64,000 nucleotides of DNA, taken from positions 1 through 64,000 of the forward strand of contig JAZDSV010000050.1 in NCBI GenBank assembly GCA_036784855.1. Direction: 5' to 3'. The notes beneath the pieces were generated by a model, which was not told the DNA's origin, did no database searches, and worked only from the letters and a program-made list of their open reading frames with translations. Positions 31,891 through 44,347 of this stretch are shown here, piece by piece. The stretch comes from Aphelidium insulamus. Its lineage: Eukaryota > Aphelidiomycota > Aphelidea > Aphelidiaceae. The position numbers and the translations under genes were made by a program. Within the stretch, counting starts at the first letter, position 1, and the number at the start of each line of letters is the position of its first letter.

Positions 31891-34800
31891 CGATATAATA
31901 CCACAGAATGCATACATCTTTCGGGGAACAGACCACAGTATCATCTTGGAGTGCAATTGGTCCTGCACGAGTCAGTGAGTCGTTGGCTGTATCGATACTA
32001 TTACCAAACGGGGAACAAGTGCAAGTGGTGCCATCAGGTACAGAATGAAGTGACCGGCCAACAAATCGGATGCAAAGTCGACTTGTTCGAATGTTTTGCA
32101 CAAGAGCTCGCGTAGCGGCAACAATATGGTGGCTACAGCCAAATGAGACCAGTCACCACTCCAAAAAGCCCAGTTGCACTCCATCGGCAGCTTTTCGCGA
32201 CTTAGCAGCGTGAATGTAAGCTGCCGAAGCGACGTGCGAATGTCGCTGACCGCGATCAAGGCAAATATTCCGCGTGGCAAGTTCCAATTTTCGTTCATAA
32301 GAACCGCACCGGACACGCCAATAGCCACTACGATCGCCGACGTTCGAGAGACCGCATGTATGCATATCGCTAAAACGTTACGGCTTCCAGTTCCGAATAT
32401 AGCCAAAATATTTCCGACTACAGCAGCCAGATTCATTGCCGCCATTGCAATTAAACTATTGACCATCACCGACACAGCTGAGAGACATTAAACAAATAGT
32501 GGCAAACATTTTGAGGTACTTGCCGGCAAATAGTATGGGGCTAGCGGCAATCGCCAATAGACTGGTTACTTTTCCCGTCATTACTGTGATTACGGTGTAC
32601 GTGGCCACGGTTAGTGTCGCGCGAACTAGAGGCATCAAGGCAATTTGCAAGAGCTTAACAGAGCGGTGTGCACGAGCACTAGTCACATCAGATCGAAATT
32701 GTTGGTGCCATCGAATCCAGCTTTGTCCGACGTCGCCAACCAGCTCAGAGTTGCAGTTGAACATCCATCGCATATATAGACGATAGTCTCGAATGAACAC
32801 TTGACGATTGAATTGGTGTGCGTTGAATATGAAGGGCGATAAGACAAGAGCGATTCCGACGAACCAAAAGAATCCGATGTGAGACGGCACGGAAATATAC
32901 AATCCGCTTTGTAATATTAGGTCAATAATAGTACTTTTGTTGTGCTTACATGGTCAATAGCAGAAATAGACTGCGAACGCCAAATGCGACACTCGACTGA
33001 AAAAATGAAGAAAATAGGCGATGAAAGGGCAAGTGGTAAGTGACAAAACCACGTCCAGTAGCGATATATGACGCGCCGCCCAGACTGAACCCAATCGAAG
33101 ATAGTGAGTGGTAGTAGATTTGGGTGGTAAACACCTCAAACAGTGGCGTCAAAGATAGTACCTATCGACACCATGAAGATCAACGATACAGGTAAATATT
33201 GACTTGCCTGTTTGGCACATCGTCGTAAAGTAGCACCGACACCGAATTCCATAATTCCTTGAGACACAAAGGGAATGTAGGAGATAAACATAACGAACGC
33301 AATTGCTGCTATCGACCGTCGAAGCCAACTAAAGAATATGGAAACATCGAAACAGGTCAAAGGCGAGATGCACACAGTGCTCAAGGCCGCCAGCATGAAG
33401 AATCCTAAAATAAACAGCTTGATGGCATGAATTGAAAAGGCGTTGTTGAGATGGAAACCAGGATGAGCGTAAAAGAATGATAGTAGTCGGTCTAGCCGCA
33501 GCACCGTCCCAAGATAGTACTGCTCCTGCACAGAGTTATGTTTGAATTATTCAAGAAGTAAGCATACTCGAGAGAGCATCTGTTCGGCCATCCCGGAGCC
33601 TATTTTCGCAGCAAAACCAAGTATGCTGCCGAATCCTGAAAGTCAACCTTGACTAAATATCCAGTCAGGTCATTACCCAAATCTCTGCCCTTTCCGCACT
33701 GAACATAGTCACAATGGGTGATTTCACCGCCTCGGAGCACCGCGTTCATTCCAGCGTAAATGTCTTCATTCAAGTGCAACCCTTTCTGGCCCTTGCTAAC
33801 GCCTGCCAATATTTATAAATATTCTGCATGCTGCGACCATACCTCCGCGTGTAACAGCAAATATGAACTGCAGTGCGAGTTAACATTGTACAATAGTACG
33901 TAATACTTACACGCAGCATATCGGGATGGCCGTAATGGAGTCGAACGCCAAGTACGGAAGAGACCCGCTGCGATATAGTTCCGAAGGTGTACTCTTTCCC
34001 TGCAGCCACATCGCCCAAAGCACCAGTATTTTCCGAAAAGATGTGCTCACGTGCACCGACAATGACGGTTTTGGCGTTACTGAACTCAGCCAAGATGTGT
34101 GCGATTTTCAGCGCTTCTTCCAGGTAATTGTCTTGGTTAGAGTCAATAAGCTATATATAATGTAATTGAGAGGGAGGGCATTATAACAGACATAGTACCT
34201 GGATGAACTCGCCGCGGCAAAATATGATGCTATGATTCTGGTTGTCGCTTTTTCCATCACCAAGAATTGGCGGTCCAGGCAGTCTGATTTTATATCTTGG
34301 TCGGCACATATTGTTGCCCTTGGTGTCAGCTGGCATAATAATGAGTCAATGGCTTACAACTGGCTCGCAACTGGAATCAATTAAAGCGCTGTAGTACGTC
34401 GTGGTTCCGCTGACTTCCGTCTCTTCGGCTATGTAGCTTATATGAAGGTGTGGAAAAGTTTTCAACAAGAATTCCACGTTTTCGAGCTCTTCGGCGGACA
34501 TGCGTTGATATCGCTGCATGGCGACAACGTATCTAAATTTGGGCGGCGACATTGTGCTAGCTTGGCCGCTTTGCCTTTGCACACCGTCCAATAAGTGCAG
34601 TGCAGCTTCATATTGCATAAATCCTGCCACAGTCCGCTGTACGTAAGCTGGGCGCATTAAACCATTGTTCCTACATAAAGTGTCTGCGCCCTAAGAGAGG
34701 CCCAAATTCGAGTGCGTAGTGCAGAATCTCCATTACTTTCAATGAAGCCAATAGTATTCAGAGGTATCGAAGCGGAAGAGCCGGAGAAATTGCTGACATC

Positions 34801-37221
34801 GACAACACCGTCAGACTTTGATTGTTGATAAAATTGCTGTGAATCTTCCACAAAGTTGGCCCATTCCGCCTTGTGCAATGATTTCAGATATTCTAGCAAG
34901 CTGATGCTTTCATGATAGTGACCCTCATATTCCCGTATCAATTCTCGCATTGATAGCAGAATCTTCTCCGAGTAGTGAGGTGTCAACACTACCAGTTATT
35001 ATCGCATAAAGCTGCGATGGTACCTACCGGTAAAATATGGCAGGCGTTCGACCGGTATCGGTTCTGGCATCATGCAAGATCTGCCCAAGTGAATCACGAT
35101 AACTTAAAGCTTCTTGACTTACAGGGACTGGGCGAGAAATCGAATTCGTCTCAAAAATTCCGGTGACTTTTCATTGCCATCGGGGTTGGCCAACTGCGCT
35201 ATAGCCGCTGGCGCAGAGAGTATCTCAGGGATTGTATACTCTTCTTCGACGTCAGCATTGCTGCCATCTGTATCAAGTTGTGTTGTTGACCGCCTTCGAA
35301 ACAAGTAGGTATCTAAGTCGCCTTTTGCCACCAGGTGATCTCGATACATTGACAATACGATAGAGTTCCACAGTGTAGCCAATGCGGTTACCGACTGTGA
35401 TCTAGCTTTCACCCCTGGCGCAAAGCTTAATGGCAGCTTGTGTAAAAGCCCAGAAAAATCCGTTTCCCAAGGTCGCAGTGAGCAAATTCCATTTTGTACG
35501 GTTTTCCAGGCGCCGAAAGCGGTTGTATATACTGTGCATTACAAACGGCAATGGAAGACGATCTCATACTTACTGATGTACCAAATGTAGGTGTCCAGCA
35601 GAAACAATACAAAGTTGAGGGCTATGAATACAGTTGCAACACTGTAAGGAAAGGCCAGACATACTATCGCTCGGTGGCGGCTGGCAGCTCCTTAACATAG
35701 CTGTTAGCTTACACGTGTTTATGCAATATCTGTGATTACCTGTAGTCAGCGGGGGCCTGCACGAACTTGCAAACTGAATCAGGGAATAAAGCGGCTCGCC
35801 GAAAGGCTCTACCAGATAATAGTAGCTGGCGATAAACTTGGTACCAAATATAGCTAACCAGATACCGACCGAAATCTTGTTACGGGCCGTGTCCAAGGGC
35901 AGAACACGACCAACTGAACGTATACAGGTACCGACATTTTCTCGCGACCTCAATATGCACCAAATTGTGGTAGCGATGGAAAGCGGAATCTATGCCCATG
36001 CACATCAGACTGGATAGTACGAAGGGAAGTTGAACATACTGCCGCGGAAACTGAAGCCACTTTTGCCGCCTGTAAATTGCCATTGCGGTTCAGCGCAGGT
36101 ACAGCAACAAAACTTATTGCCAGCGGAATCAGATTGACAACTAGCAGCGCAATGTTCAAGCACACCGCGCCAAGCAGACGCCATTTGTTTACGGTGACGA
36201 ATGCCGGTTCCAGCAGCGCCGAAATCAGATTGACCAGCACCGCGACCACGGAAAACATGCACGTGAGCAAAATCCGCGTGAGCGAGTCCACCATGCCAGG
36301 CTCAATTTGTAGCACGGCATTGGCCATGAACACGTAAAACAGCGCTGCGTGCAACGTCCATACCGGGGTAAAATTCACTAGCAAGTGCAGTACGGTGCGT
36401 CGCTCCCAGTAGGTTTTCTTGAATGTACGGCGCCATACGACCCGACGCAGCAGCCAGTAGCGCTTTGAAACAGGCTGGTCCCATAGTCGAGTCCCGTCAT
36501 CCAGCTCTATACGTGAGATGCTATCGTCTGACCAGAGCGTCTCGTTGACATCGTCGTAGCCAACGACATCCGTGTGATCGCGGTTCCTGCGGCTGACCAA
36601 TGCTGCGCGCCCATTACGCTTGTGAGTTTGACTAAGCACAAATTCGTAAATGGGCTTGATGGTGTGGTCGAGAAATGAGGGGGCGTTCTCTGCGGGAGAA
36701 CAGTCTGCTTCCACAGCAAGCCGATAGATGAAACAAAGCAGCTCGGGGCAGTAGCGCAGATTCGATGCCTCACCCCAGATCAGCAAATACAGCGCGACGT
36801 GGCGCATTCCCTCTTCTGGGGTCGATGCTTGGGCTCGTGTACTCGCTGATTGTGCCTCGACACTATTCGGTGGGAACAGTTGCTCGTGTTGCTTGGACCA
36901 TGTCTGAAAGTTGGACCTTGGACCGGAGATGAATTCTTCATGCAAGGACACGATGGCCCCGTCGCGCGTGAGTCCAGCACTACAAATACGCGATGCCAAC
37001 AGAACTTGGTATGACTCGGCAATATTTCGGACACTGTCTGATTGGAAGCCGTACATTGCCTCTAACTGTCGAAAAATTGCATTGATATCTCTGTCGACGC
37101 ATACATCCGATAATACTGGTGATGTCGGTACAAGTGGTGGAAAGTTATGAACGGTGCTCGCCGGAGGTGCGGATGCACAGCGCCCATATCGATGATAATG
37201 GATGGCTGAATTGATATCCAT
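31882..37221 (-). CDS. FKS1: Beta-1,3-glucan synthase catalytic subunit (FKS1 family, GT48)
   Basis: Plasma-membrane enzyme making wall beta-1,3-glucan from UDP-glucose, regulated by Rho1. The N-terminus at 37221 ([13 protein letters not shown]) is followed by the FKS1 domain ([20 protein letters not shown]). Then comes a membrane block, and then the GT48 domain: [87 protein letters not shown] and [22 protein letters not shown]-terminal multi-helix block ends, after a last intron, in [20 protein letters not shown]. About 12-15 introns of 40-60 nt interrupt it; the product is about 1,500 residues, shorter than yeast Fks1 (about 1,870), mostly through a short N-terminus. It lies on the opposite strand to the eS19 gene, with a 400-bp divergent promoter. 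Confidence 0.96.
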
Positions 37222-37618
37222 CGCGTAGTCTATGTGACTAGATGGTGCATGGGCTCTTTATTCAGTGCTGATATATCACAAACCGGTTCCGGGTTCAAAT
37301 CATTACAACATCATCTGCTATAAACCGGAACCTGCAGCACGGCAACACATTTGACCACACTACGTTGTATAGCAGGTCTTCATATGAAAAAAAATACCCG
37401 GTGCACAGTTAATAACCGACCGTAACCGAAACCGACCTTTTTTGCCCGCGTCGATTTTCATTGGTCAATTCGAATCGCTGCCAGTTGCCCGCGTTCACCC
37501 TTTTATCGTCTTCCACGCACAGACACGCACACACCAAGGTATGTGCGCGCATGGAATATATGGACGATAATGCCGGTGTACACCATACCACACCACATGC
37601 TTACACGCGTTACTCTAG
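37222..37618. promoter_or_regulatory. Divergent promoter of FKS1 and eS19 with a 5'-UTR intron
   Basis: The spacer between the two divergent starts. Two copies of ACCGG/CCGGT palindromes surround 37280-37330, and a pyrimidine/purine-rich block with repeated ACCGA words lies at 37410-37435. A GTATGT at about 37539 and a CTCTAG directly before the eS19 ATG (37619) look like a donor and acceptor, implying an intron in the 5' untranslated region that ends at the start codon. This arrangement is common for ribosomal protein genes. Confidence 0.5.
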
Positions 37619-38038
37619 ATGTCGGCCGCTGTTACCGTAAAGGACGTTGCCGCGCCCAACTTTATCAATGCATACGCCGCCTACCTGAAGCGCTCCGGCA
37701 AGCTGGAGGTGCCCAAGTGGGCCGACCTGGTGAAGACCGGCACCTACAAGGAGCTGGCCCCGTACGACCCCGACTGGTTCTACGTGCGCGTCGGTATGCC
37801 GTTAACTGCAAACCCTTCTGGTTAAATGGCTGATTATACATCTAGCTGCTGCCGCCCGTCAAATATACCTGCACAAGGGTCTTGGTGTGGGCACACTGAA
37901 GCGCATGGCTGGTGGTCGCAAGGGACGTGGATCGCGACCCAGCAAGCACGCGGCCGGCTCTGGCTCTGTCCAGCGTCACGCTCTGCAGTCGCTGGAGAAG
38001 TTGAAGGTGGTTGAGCTGGACCCCAATGGGTAAGGCTG

Positions 38039-38069
<31 letters not shown>

Positions 38070-38173
38070 GTGTACAGATCTTTAATGCTCTGTGCAGTGG
38101 ACGCCAGATCACATCGGTTGGCCAGCAAGAGTTGGACCGTATTGCCAGCCAGGTCATGACCGCCTCTCACTAA
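37619..38173 (+). CDS. RPS19: 40S ribosomal protein eS19 (RPS19)
   Basis: Small-subunit ribosomal protein needed for 18S rRNA maturation and 40S assembly. Exon 1 encodes [20 protein letters not shown] and [20 protein letters not shown], then [10 protein letters not shown]. Exon 2 encodes [20 protein letters not shown] and [20 protein letters not shown]. Exon 3 gives [20 protein letters not shown]. These match eS19 along its full length of about 145 residues. Two coding introns of about 52 and 65 nt are present, the second with a (TA)n run. A further intron appears to end at the ATG. Confidence 0.98.
38040..38066. repeat. (TA)n microsatellite in eS19 intron
   Basis: About thirteen TA units fill much of the second coding intron; directly visible. 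Confidence 0.95.
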
Positions 38174-38330
38174 ACTCTTCCGTCATACGCGCCAATACAA
38201 AATAATATGGCAGATAAATTGCTGTGCATATTGTGTATTTTGGTGCTTGTTTGTGAGTGGATGGTTGGATGCGTGAGTATGATACGTGTGCGTGTATGTT
38301 GGATATAGAAGTATAGCAATGCCGTCCTGA

Positions 38331-41300
38331 TCACGCGCAGTGCCCAAATGCCGGCTGGCAACCAGCGCCGCAGTGAGAATCAGCTGCACCACACCATCCG
38401 TACTGAGAGCAGCAGTTACCCGCGGAGCATTGGTAGACTTTGGCTCCATTGCCGCCACTATTTTGCTCGCCGCACTCGCCGTTCTGACTGATTGGCAAAT
38501 TGTTGAGGTCCACGCTGGGAAACAGCGATGGCTGTGCGGGCTGTGTGCTAGTTCCGATAACGGTTTGTGTATTGGTTTGCGGTGGAGGTGGCGGTGGTGG
38601 TGGCGGTGGAGGAATGGCGCCAACTTGACACGTTCCATACGACAACTGGCAGCCCGTACCGCAAAAACTTTCGTCATAGCCACACCAACCATACTGGGAA
38701 CAGCAGGCATCGTCGGGACATGCCACTAAAGTGAGAATTCCGTCGAAGCCACAGGCGCCGTCTTGCGAGATAATTCGGCGAATGCCGCTCGGAATCTGGC
38801 TCGGTGTCGGTGTCTGCATCACAATTGATGTCGTGGTTGCCGTAGCAGTCGTAATAACTGTCAACGTAGTTTCCGCGGACGATGACGATGCGGTTAATGG
38901 AAATGTTGTCGAGGTCGACGATGATTGCAGGGTCAAAGTTGATGTAGGCATCGGTACATCCGAAGTGCTCATGACTGTGGTGGAGGGTGTCGTGGCGAAG
39001 GGTGTCGTGGTTGATGATGTGGACGTGCTCATAGACTCCGGCGTACTAGAAGTTCCTGATGGCGATACACTGGGCAAAGTCGTGCTGGTAGGCGGCGGTG
39101 GGTTTACAACATCACCTTTCGTGGTGACACCAAAGGAACGGGGTGCGACAGATTGCTTCATTCCGTCCGACCAATACACAATCAGGGTCTGCGAACTCGG
39201 GTTGAACGCAACTCGGTAGCCATTCGAGAAAGATCCATAGAGTGGAACATCAGCGTAAAAGTTGTTGTCAATCTGTCCAAGTTCCAGCCAATTGATGATC
39301 CAGTGAAAGGTGTGCGCTTCGGTGGTTCCAGCTTCGATAGCGTACTGATCGGTTTTGTGGAATGTGTTCAATGCAGAGGTCGCGTCGTACATCGACTGCC
39401 ATTTCCAAATCACATCCTGCCACATCTGTTCGGGAGAGCCTCCGTTTTGCTTCACCATATAGTCATAATATTTTTGCATAACCTCCGGATAGTAGCCAAG
39501 ATACATCGAGTGACCGGCTACAGGTAGTAAGTTAATTCCCAGCAATTCCTCGGGATGGGGTCTAAATGGTAAATGATGAGAATCGTATGAACAACTAACT
39601 TACGGTCCCCAGAATATCTCGTATGATCCTCCGTCGTCCCACAAAAGCTAAACATTCAGCATAGTCCATTTCTCGGCGCTCATAGAACATACCGAGGAAT
39701 ACGGGGAATTGAACTGTGGGGGAAAGGTGTCACCATCGATATTGAACCAGTACTGATGAATCGCTAAAGGGTTATTCGACGCTCATTTCGTGTTTGGTTA
39801 CAGCTGCCTACCGCTAGCCTCAAGTGCGTACATATATATCCCGAAATCGCGAATATCCATCTTACCAACAGTTGATCCCCACAATATAAGTGCAGCATTG
39901 TAGTTCATCGCCTCGCTGCTGGATTCTTGATTATTTCCCGAACCAAATGCCGCATGTCCAGATGCGTAATGATGCCCGCCGATAGGATCAAATTGCCGAT
40001 TGCTATGTGTGATATAAGTGGCGATACTAAGTTGCTAATGGCTTACTAGGGGAAACGAGCATCGGAGCGGTCCCAGTTACTAGCATCTCGAATCAGAAGC
40101 TCCACCATTTCAGAGTGCGAATCCACCCAAGAACTATCCGTATCCATCAGTGCAATAATTGCCGCCGCCTTAATGAAGTATCCATAGTGAAAGTGATGAT
40201 CATTTAATTCTTGGTCACTGCCGTAACTGGCAGGGTATCCGATCAGTGATCCGACGTGAACGTCGTAGTAAAAGTATCTAGCGTCAGATGCCCCGTCGTA
40301 CGACAGCCAGTCGCCTAGCAGAGTCTTAAGTTCGCCAAGAAGCTGAGTGACAATGTCTTTGCGGCTCAAACTTGCAGCGACCATGATGAAATCAGCTACT
40401 TTTCCAAATGCTTTACCGGCCCAGTACGAATCGGCATCCAGCGGAAGTCGCAATGTAGGAGGGATGTTCATAAATTCGTCGATGTACTTGTTCAGCTCGT
40501 CCGTTTGATTTGGGGCGACGTGAGGAATTCCAGGCAGAATACCCATGTATGGAAATCGCAGTTTGTATGACGAAGCCGTGAGCGTGACGAGACTTCCGCG
40601 CGGAGTGTCATAGGTGAAGTCCAAGTCAAGCTTATTGTCGTCGACCACATTTTTGTACTTTCACGTCAAGTATGTAGATTATGCCTAGAGCACTTACTTG
40701 GTGAGGAAACAAAGCCAACAAAACATCACTGCCAGTTGTAGTTGTTAACTCGTAGGAAACCTCAACAACTCCATCATTCGGAATATAACGAGATGTGACA
40801 GTGCCGCCAGTTACTTGGTTTGAAGAGACTTTCCTAATTCTCTTAATGTCACGCGCACTAGTATAATGTTACGTACTGCAGGCTGGCCAGTCGGTCGGTG
40901 GACTTTTCATTCAACGAAACGATGCGAAGCGTGACTACATTTCCACTTGTTGTGGTAAACAGTAAATTTTGAAGAGGGGCGCCCGTCAGCACATTCACCG
41001 TGCTACTCTGAATGAAGTTGACATTGTTGTCGAAATAGACGCCAAAGTAACGAAGCACACTGGGACCACGATATGTTTGTACTAGATGGTGAACAAATTG
41101 ATCGGAAAAAGAGTAACGTACGGGTAACGCCCATACAATTGCTCTTGGTTTCCCAAATAGTGATATGGCCTTGGAATTGCATATTCATTCCTCCGTTACC
41201 AGTTACTGCACTTTGAGTGCAAGTCATCCACTCGACGTCAACATACCGGACGCCTGAACAAAGGCAAGTCCGCGGCCAAACGTAGCAGTCATACCAAGAT

Positions 41301-42192
41301 CCTCCCATTTGAGCGTGACATGAAAGTCGGACTCATCTGCCACGACGAATCCGCTGCTGGATGCCGGCACGACCCCACTCGACAAGGGAAAAGTCAAACG
41401 GCGCAAATATGAATTTGTACGCCTTGAGAAAGCCATCATTGTTGAACAACGCCAAATTTTCGGCTAAGAGAGTGAGTATATGAATGGTTGCAAAGCAAAG
41501 ACCTGCCTGCAGCGGCAGTAAGGTCCAGCGAGGTCGGCGTTGCCTGCATTGACCAGGGATGGGGAAACATTGGCGTAGAGCTGGCGGGCGCATACGTTGA
41601 AACGTCAGCAGCTCCAGGTCCACCGCCAAAAGTGCCATTTCGAAGCACACAGAACTTTTGGTCCGCGACTGTGGCTGCTGCAGCAGGCTCTTTTTCGACA
41701 GTGGCAAATTTCGGCGGGTACGAAATTGCCAAGTGGTAACGATCAGAGACAGCGGAAAACGCATTGGCGCTCATTCCCGGCGTAGTGGAGTTTGATATCA
41801 CTTTCACGGCCATTGTCACTGACGAGATCGAGCCCAAGCCGCCGCCGGAAATGACTTTGCCGTCAGACACCGTCGCGCTTGTCGCCGTTGTTTGCACGAC
41901 GCAGCGGTTCCACTATGTTCATGAATGCGGCATAAATATGGACATGTCAGATCAATTATGATAAACTGACCAATGCTGAAGACCACCATTTGTGGGTGGG
42001 CCACGGACTTGATATTGTTGAACGCTCATTTTCTACCGCAGGCACAACGCTGACAGTGGCACCACCGCATCCGACAATCGAGCTAGCACCGAAGCCACCG
42101 TCAGGAATACCAGTAAAATACGGGTTGGCGAGCGCCACGCGAAACGCGCTGATGGCGGAGAGCACGCACACGCGCGAAGCTAGGACGCGCAT
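38331..42192 (-). CDS. Secreted GH81 endo-beta-1,3-glucanase with two CBM18 modules
   Basis: Extracellular laminarinase-type enzyme cutting beta-1,3-glucan, with chitin-binding modules that would hold it to the wall. ATG 42192 gives a signal peptide (MRVLASRVCVLSAISAFRVA), then NPYFTGIPDGGFGAS. GH81 motifs follow: PMFPHPWSMQATP, FYYDVHVGSLIGYPASYGSD, ELNDHHFHYGYFIKAAAIIA and, late, INLLPVAGHSMYLGYYPEVM and WIINWLELGQ. A Thr/Ser-rich linker leads to CBM18-1 (CPDDACCSQYGWCGYDESFC), a proline run of about eleven residues, and CBM18-2 (GNCCSQYGWCGAADSHCGAG). About ten short introns; some 5' exon joins are unverified. It converges with eS19, 158 bp apart. A role in wall remodelling or zoosporangium discharge is inference. 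Confidence 0.93.
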
Positions 42193-42710
42193 TTCCACAC
42201 ACTTGCACGGAACAATGTGACTCGTGGAACTCAGCCGCACGCACAACCCTAATTTTATTGTCACCTAACCCTGACCCTCCTAACCCTGAACGCCACAATG
42301 GCGCCGCTCGTTGACCTATCGCAACGTTCTTTGTGCAGAGTCAAGTAAGTGACTGCATGCCACAACAGCAAGCTACTGTACAAGTGTACACTATTGCATG
42401 TATATATTTATGTGCAGAGTCAAGTATATCTCTACTTCATAGTCTACATGGTAAATGAGTTTCTCCACGCATTAATTTATAACAATTACTTCATTTGTCC
42501 CTGCACTGCCAGAAGCTCTTGTTTTGGCTTCTACGGGCGCTGTAAAATAAGGATACTTCGCTACTTTCACTTGAGAGATGCCCGAGCTCCGTAGCTCGCA
42601 TTCTGACATTGAATGTCACAATTGCTCACATATTATATTATTATATTATAATATAGTTACCCAATACCGAATAACGAGCCATAACGTGATGTCGCTTGAT
42701 CAACACTGCC
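42193..42710. promoter_or_regulatory. Divergent spacer with TAACCCT (telobox-like) words
   Basis: Upstream of both the GH81 gene and the Wss1-like gene. Within 42240-42295 there are three CTAACCCT/ACCCTAA-like words close together. Further on are AT-rich palindromic runs near 42630-42655 (TATTATATTATAATATAG). No gene is seen. TAACCCT words can be telobox or Rap1/Tbf1-type promoter sites or a relic of telomere sequence; which applies here is unknown. Confidence 0.4.
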
Positions 42711-43523
42711 ATGCCAACCCCAATGCGAAATGAAGCCAAGAAAAGCCGGCCAAAACAACTGCAGCGGCACGGCCACCACCACCATCACCACAAAGACGGC
42801 TATGGCACCAAGTCTATTACAGAGCTGGTGGCTCTGCCAGACGCTGCACGCGCACGCGACACTCTGAACCGCATAGCCGACCAGGTGCTGCCCATCTGTG
42901 TTGCACGGAGGTGGACAGTGCGCCGGCTGGAGGAGATGCCACCGACCCGCGCGGCCAACTTGCTTGGATTCAATGTGAACGCCGGTCAGCGCATCTGCCT
43001 GCGACTGCGCCGTGCCGGGGACCACGCAACCTTCCTGCCGTACGAGGACTGTCTAGGGACGATGCTGCACGAATTGGCGCACATTGGCCACATGGACCAC
43101 TCGCAGCGGTTCTACGCGCTGCTGGACGAATTGCGCGACGAGTGCTGGTCACTCATGATGCGGGGAGTAACGGGGCGGACGATGCCGTTTCGCGGGGAGG
43201 GTCAGCGGCTGGGCGGCAGTATTGCTGGTACATCCTCAGATTCCAGTCGGATCGCAGCTGTCAAGGCCGCCGTCCGGCGCCGAGGACAAGTGGGCGTATC
43301 TGGCACTAGTGGTGGACAGCGTCTGGGTGGTGCAGAACAGTTTGCCGGCATGTCTATGCGGATGCGGCTGTTGACCGCGGCCGAGCGGCGAAGAGTGGAT
43401 GGGCAGCGGTGTCGCCTGTCGGAGATCAATGACGACGACGAAGACAATGCTGGGGATGCCAATAAGAATGGCGGTGATGATGATGACGTGGTGGAGATTG
43501 TTCCGGTTATAGATTTGACATGA
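42711..43523 (+). CDS. Wss1-like (WLM) metalloprotease with C-terminal SIM
   Basis: Putative DNA-protein crosslink protease of the Wss1/SPRTN group. The active site reads LHELAHIGHMDHSQRFYALL, the HExxHxxH zinc signature. Preceding it are the WLM-type motifs ANLLGFNVNAGQRICLRLR and FLPYEDCLGTM. The C-terminus ends in an acidic stretch and VVEIVPVIDLT, a good SUMO-interacting motif as in yeast Wss1. An RLGG...RLGG repeat lies between. The N-terminus holds a natural run of six histidines. It is intronless, about 270 residues from the ATG at 42711; upstream in-frame codons lack an ATG. Acting on SUMOylated crosslinked proteins is known for the family and inferred here. Confidence 0.9.
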   Translation: MPTPMRNEAKKSRPKQLQRHGHHHHHHKDGYGTKSITELVALPDAARARDTLNRIADQVLPICVARRWTVRRLEEMPPTRAANLLGFNVNAGQRICLRLRRAGDHATFLPYEDCLGTMLHELAHIGHMDHSQRFYALLDELRDECWSLMMRGVTGRTMPFRGEGQRLGGSIAGTSSDSSRIAAVKAAVRRRGQVGVSGTSGGQRLGGAEQFAGMSMRMRLLTAAERRRVDGQRCRLSEINDDDEDNAGDANKNGGDDDDVVEIVPVIDLT

Positions 43524-43543
43524 ATGAAAGAATGGTTTAACAA

Positions 43544-44320
43544 TCAAGTGTAATGGGAGGAAAAGAGCAGCAGTGAGCGCGAGAATTGAGCGCGCCACAG
43601 CTGCAACCATTGGCGGTTCTGCTGCTGCTGGTCGCTGTCACTTTCCGCGTCTTCAGCAGTGCAAAGTTGGAGTCCACGCCGATATAGGTTGTCTGTGCGT
43701 TTGGCCAGCTCCGCACACAGCTCGGACATTTCACTGGCGCTCTCTGGCGCGGGACACTCGGCGCCGATATCGTCCACCTTCTCAGCCACCAACTCCATCC
43801 ACCATGTCACTTCGTCCATATCTCCGGCGCACATATTGGCTGGCAATCTAAGTTGCAACTTTGCCGCTAGTAGGCGCAGTGTGCGCACCAATGACATAAA
43901 GTGCGTTATAGCAGCGGTCGTACGCGGTTGCGCCTGGCGGTCATTGACACCAAGCTGTTCTGTTTGTCGTACCAACGAGTCCATATTGTCTCTATCTTCA
44001 TCATCTTCACCGCCGGCACTGTCCAATTCGTGCAACTCGTCGTCCATCTCTCGGTACACATCGTCCAGCTGATCGGCACAGACACGGAAAATATCTCGCA
44101 GCATTGAGTCCTGGTCCGTATCCAATGCTACTACTTTCGCGCAGCAGTCCATAAGGCTGGCACGCGCCTGAGTCAAGTTCCGCCGTGATGATTCGGTGTC
44201 TGATGGCGGTGCCTCCGGCTCGTCCAACAATGCCACATATTCGCGGCAGAGCGCAGCAACTCGCACCATTACCTGCTTAATATGGCTACGTACGCGGCAG
44301 GTTCGTGACACATTTGACAT
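43544..44320 (-). CDS. GCIP/CCNDBP1-like helical protein (tentative)
   Basis: An intronless frame of about 260 residues (ATG 44320, MSNVSRTCRVRSHIKQVMVR; an upstream ATG at 44392 would overlap the next gene). It is all-helical by composition with an acidic middle (AGGEDDEDRDNMDSL). The late part reads WWMELVAEKVDDIGAECPAP then MSELCAELAKRTDNL. This recalls the cyclin-D1-binding protein (GCIP/DIP1) pattern in which 'vDdL...lyPP' is followed by a closing helix. The resemblance is weak, so treat the name as a hypothesis. It ends 21 bp from the Wss1-like gene (convergent) and starts close to the RecQ-like gene. Confidence 0.45.
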   Translation of the reverse strand: MSNVSRTCRVRSHIKQVMVRVAALCREYVALLDEPEAPPSDTESSRRNLTQARASLMDCCAKVVALDTDQDSMLRDIFRVCADQLDDVYREMDDELHELDSAGGEDDEDRDNMDSLVRQTEQLGVNDRQAQPRTTAAITHFMSLVRTLRLLAAKLQLRLPANMCAGDMDEVTWWMELVAEKVDDIGAECPAPESASEMSELCAELAKRTDNLYRRGLQLCTAEDAESDSDQQQQNRQWLQLWRAQFSRSLLLFSSHYT

Positions 44321-44347
44321 CAAGACCAGGACTGATGCTGCCGATAG

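Noticed and set aside
37280-37310. tRNA B-box-like word (GGTTCAAAT) before FKS1
   Set aside because: No matching T-stem, no A-box at the right distance and no cloverleaf can be drawn.
31882-42192. A biosynthetic gene cluster for wall polysaccharide
   Set aside because: Only two wall genes with a ribosomal protein gene between them on the opposite strand; no tailoring, transport or regulator genes nearby.
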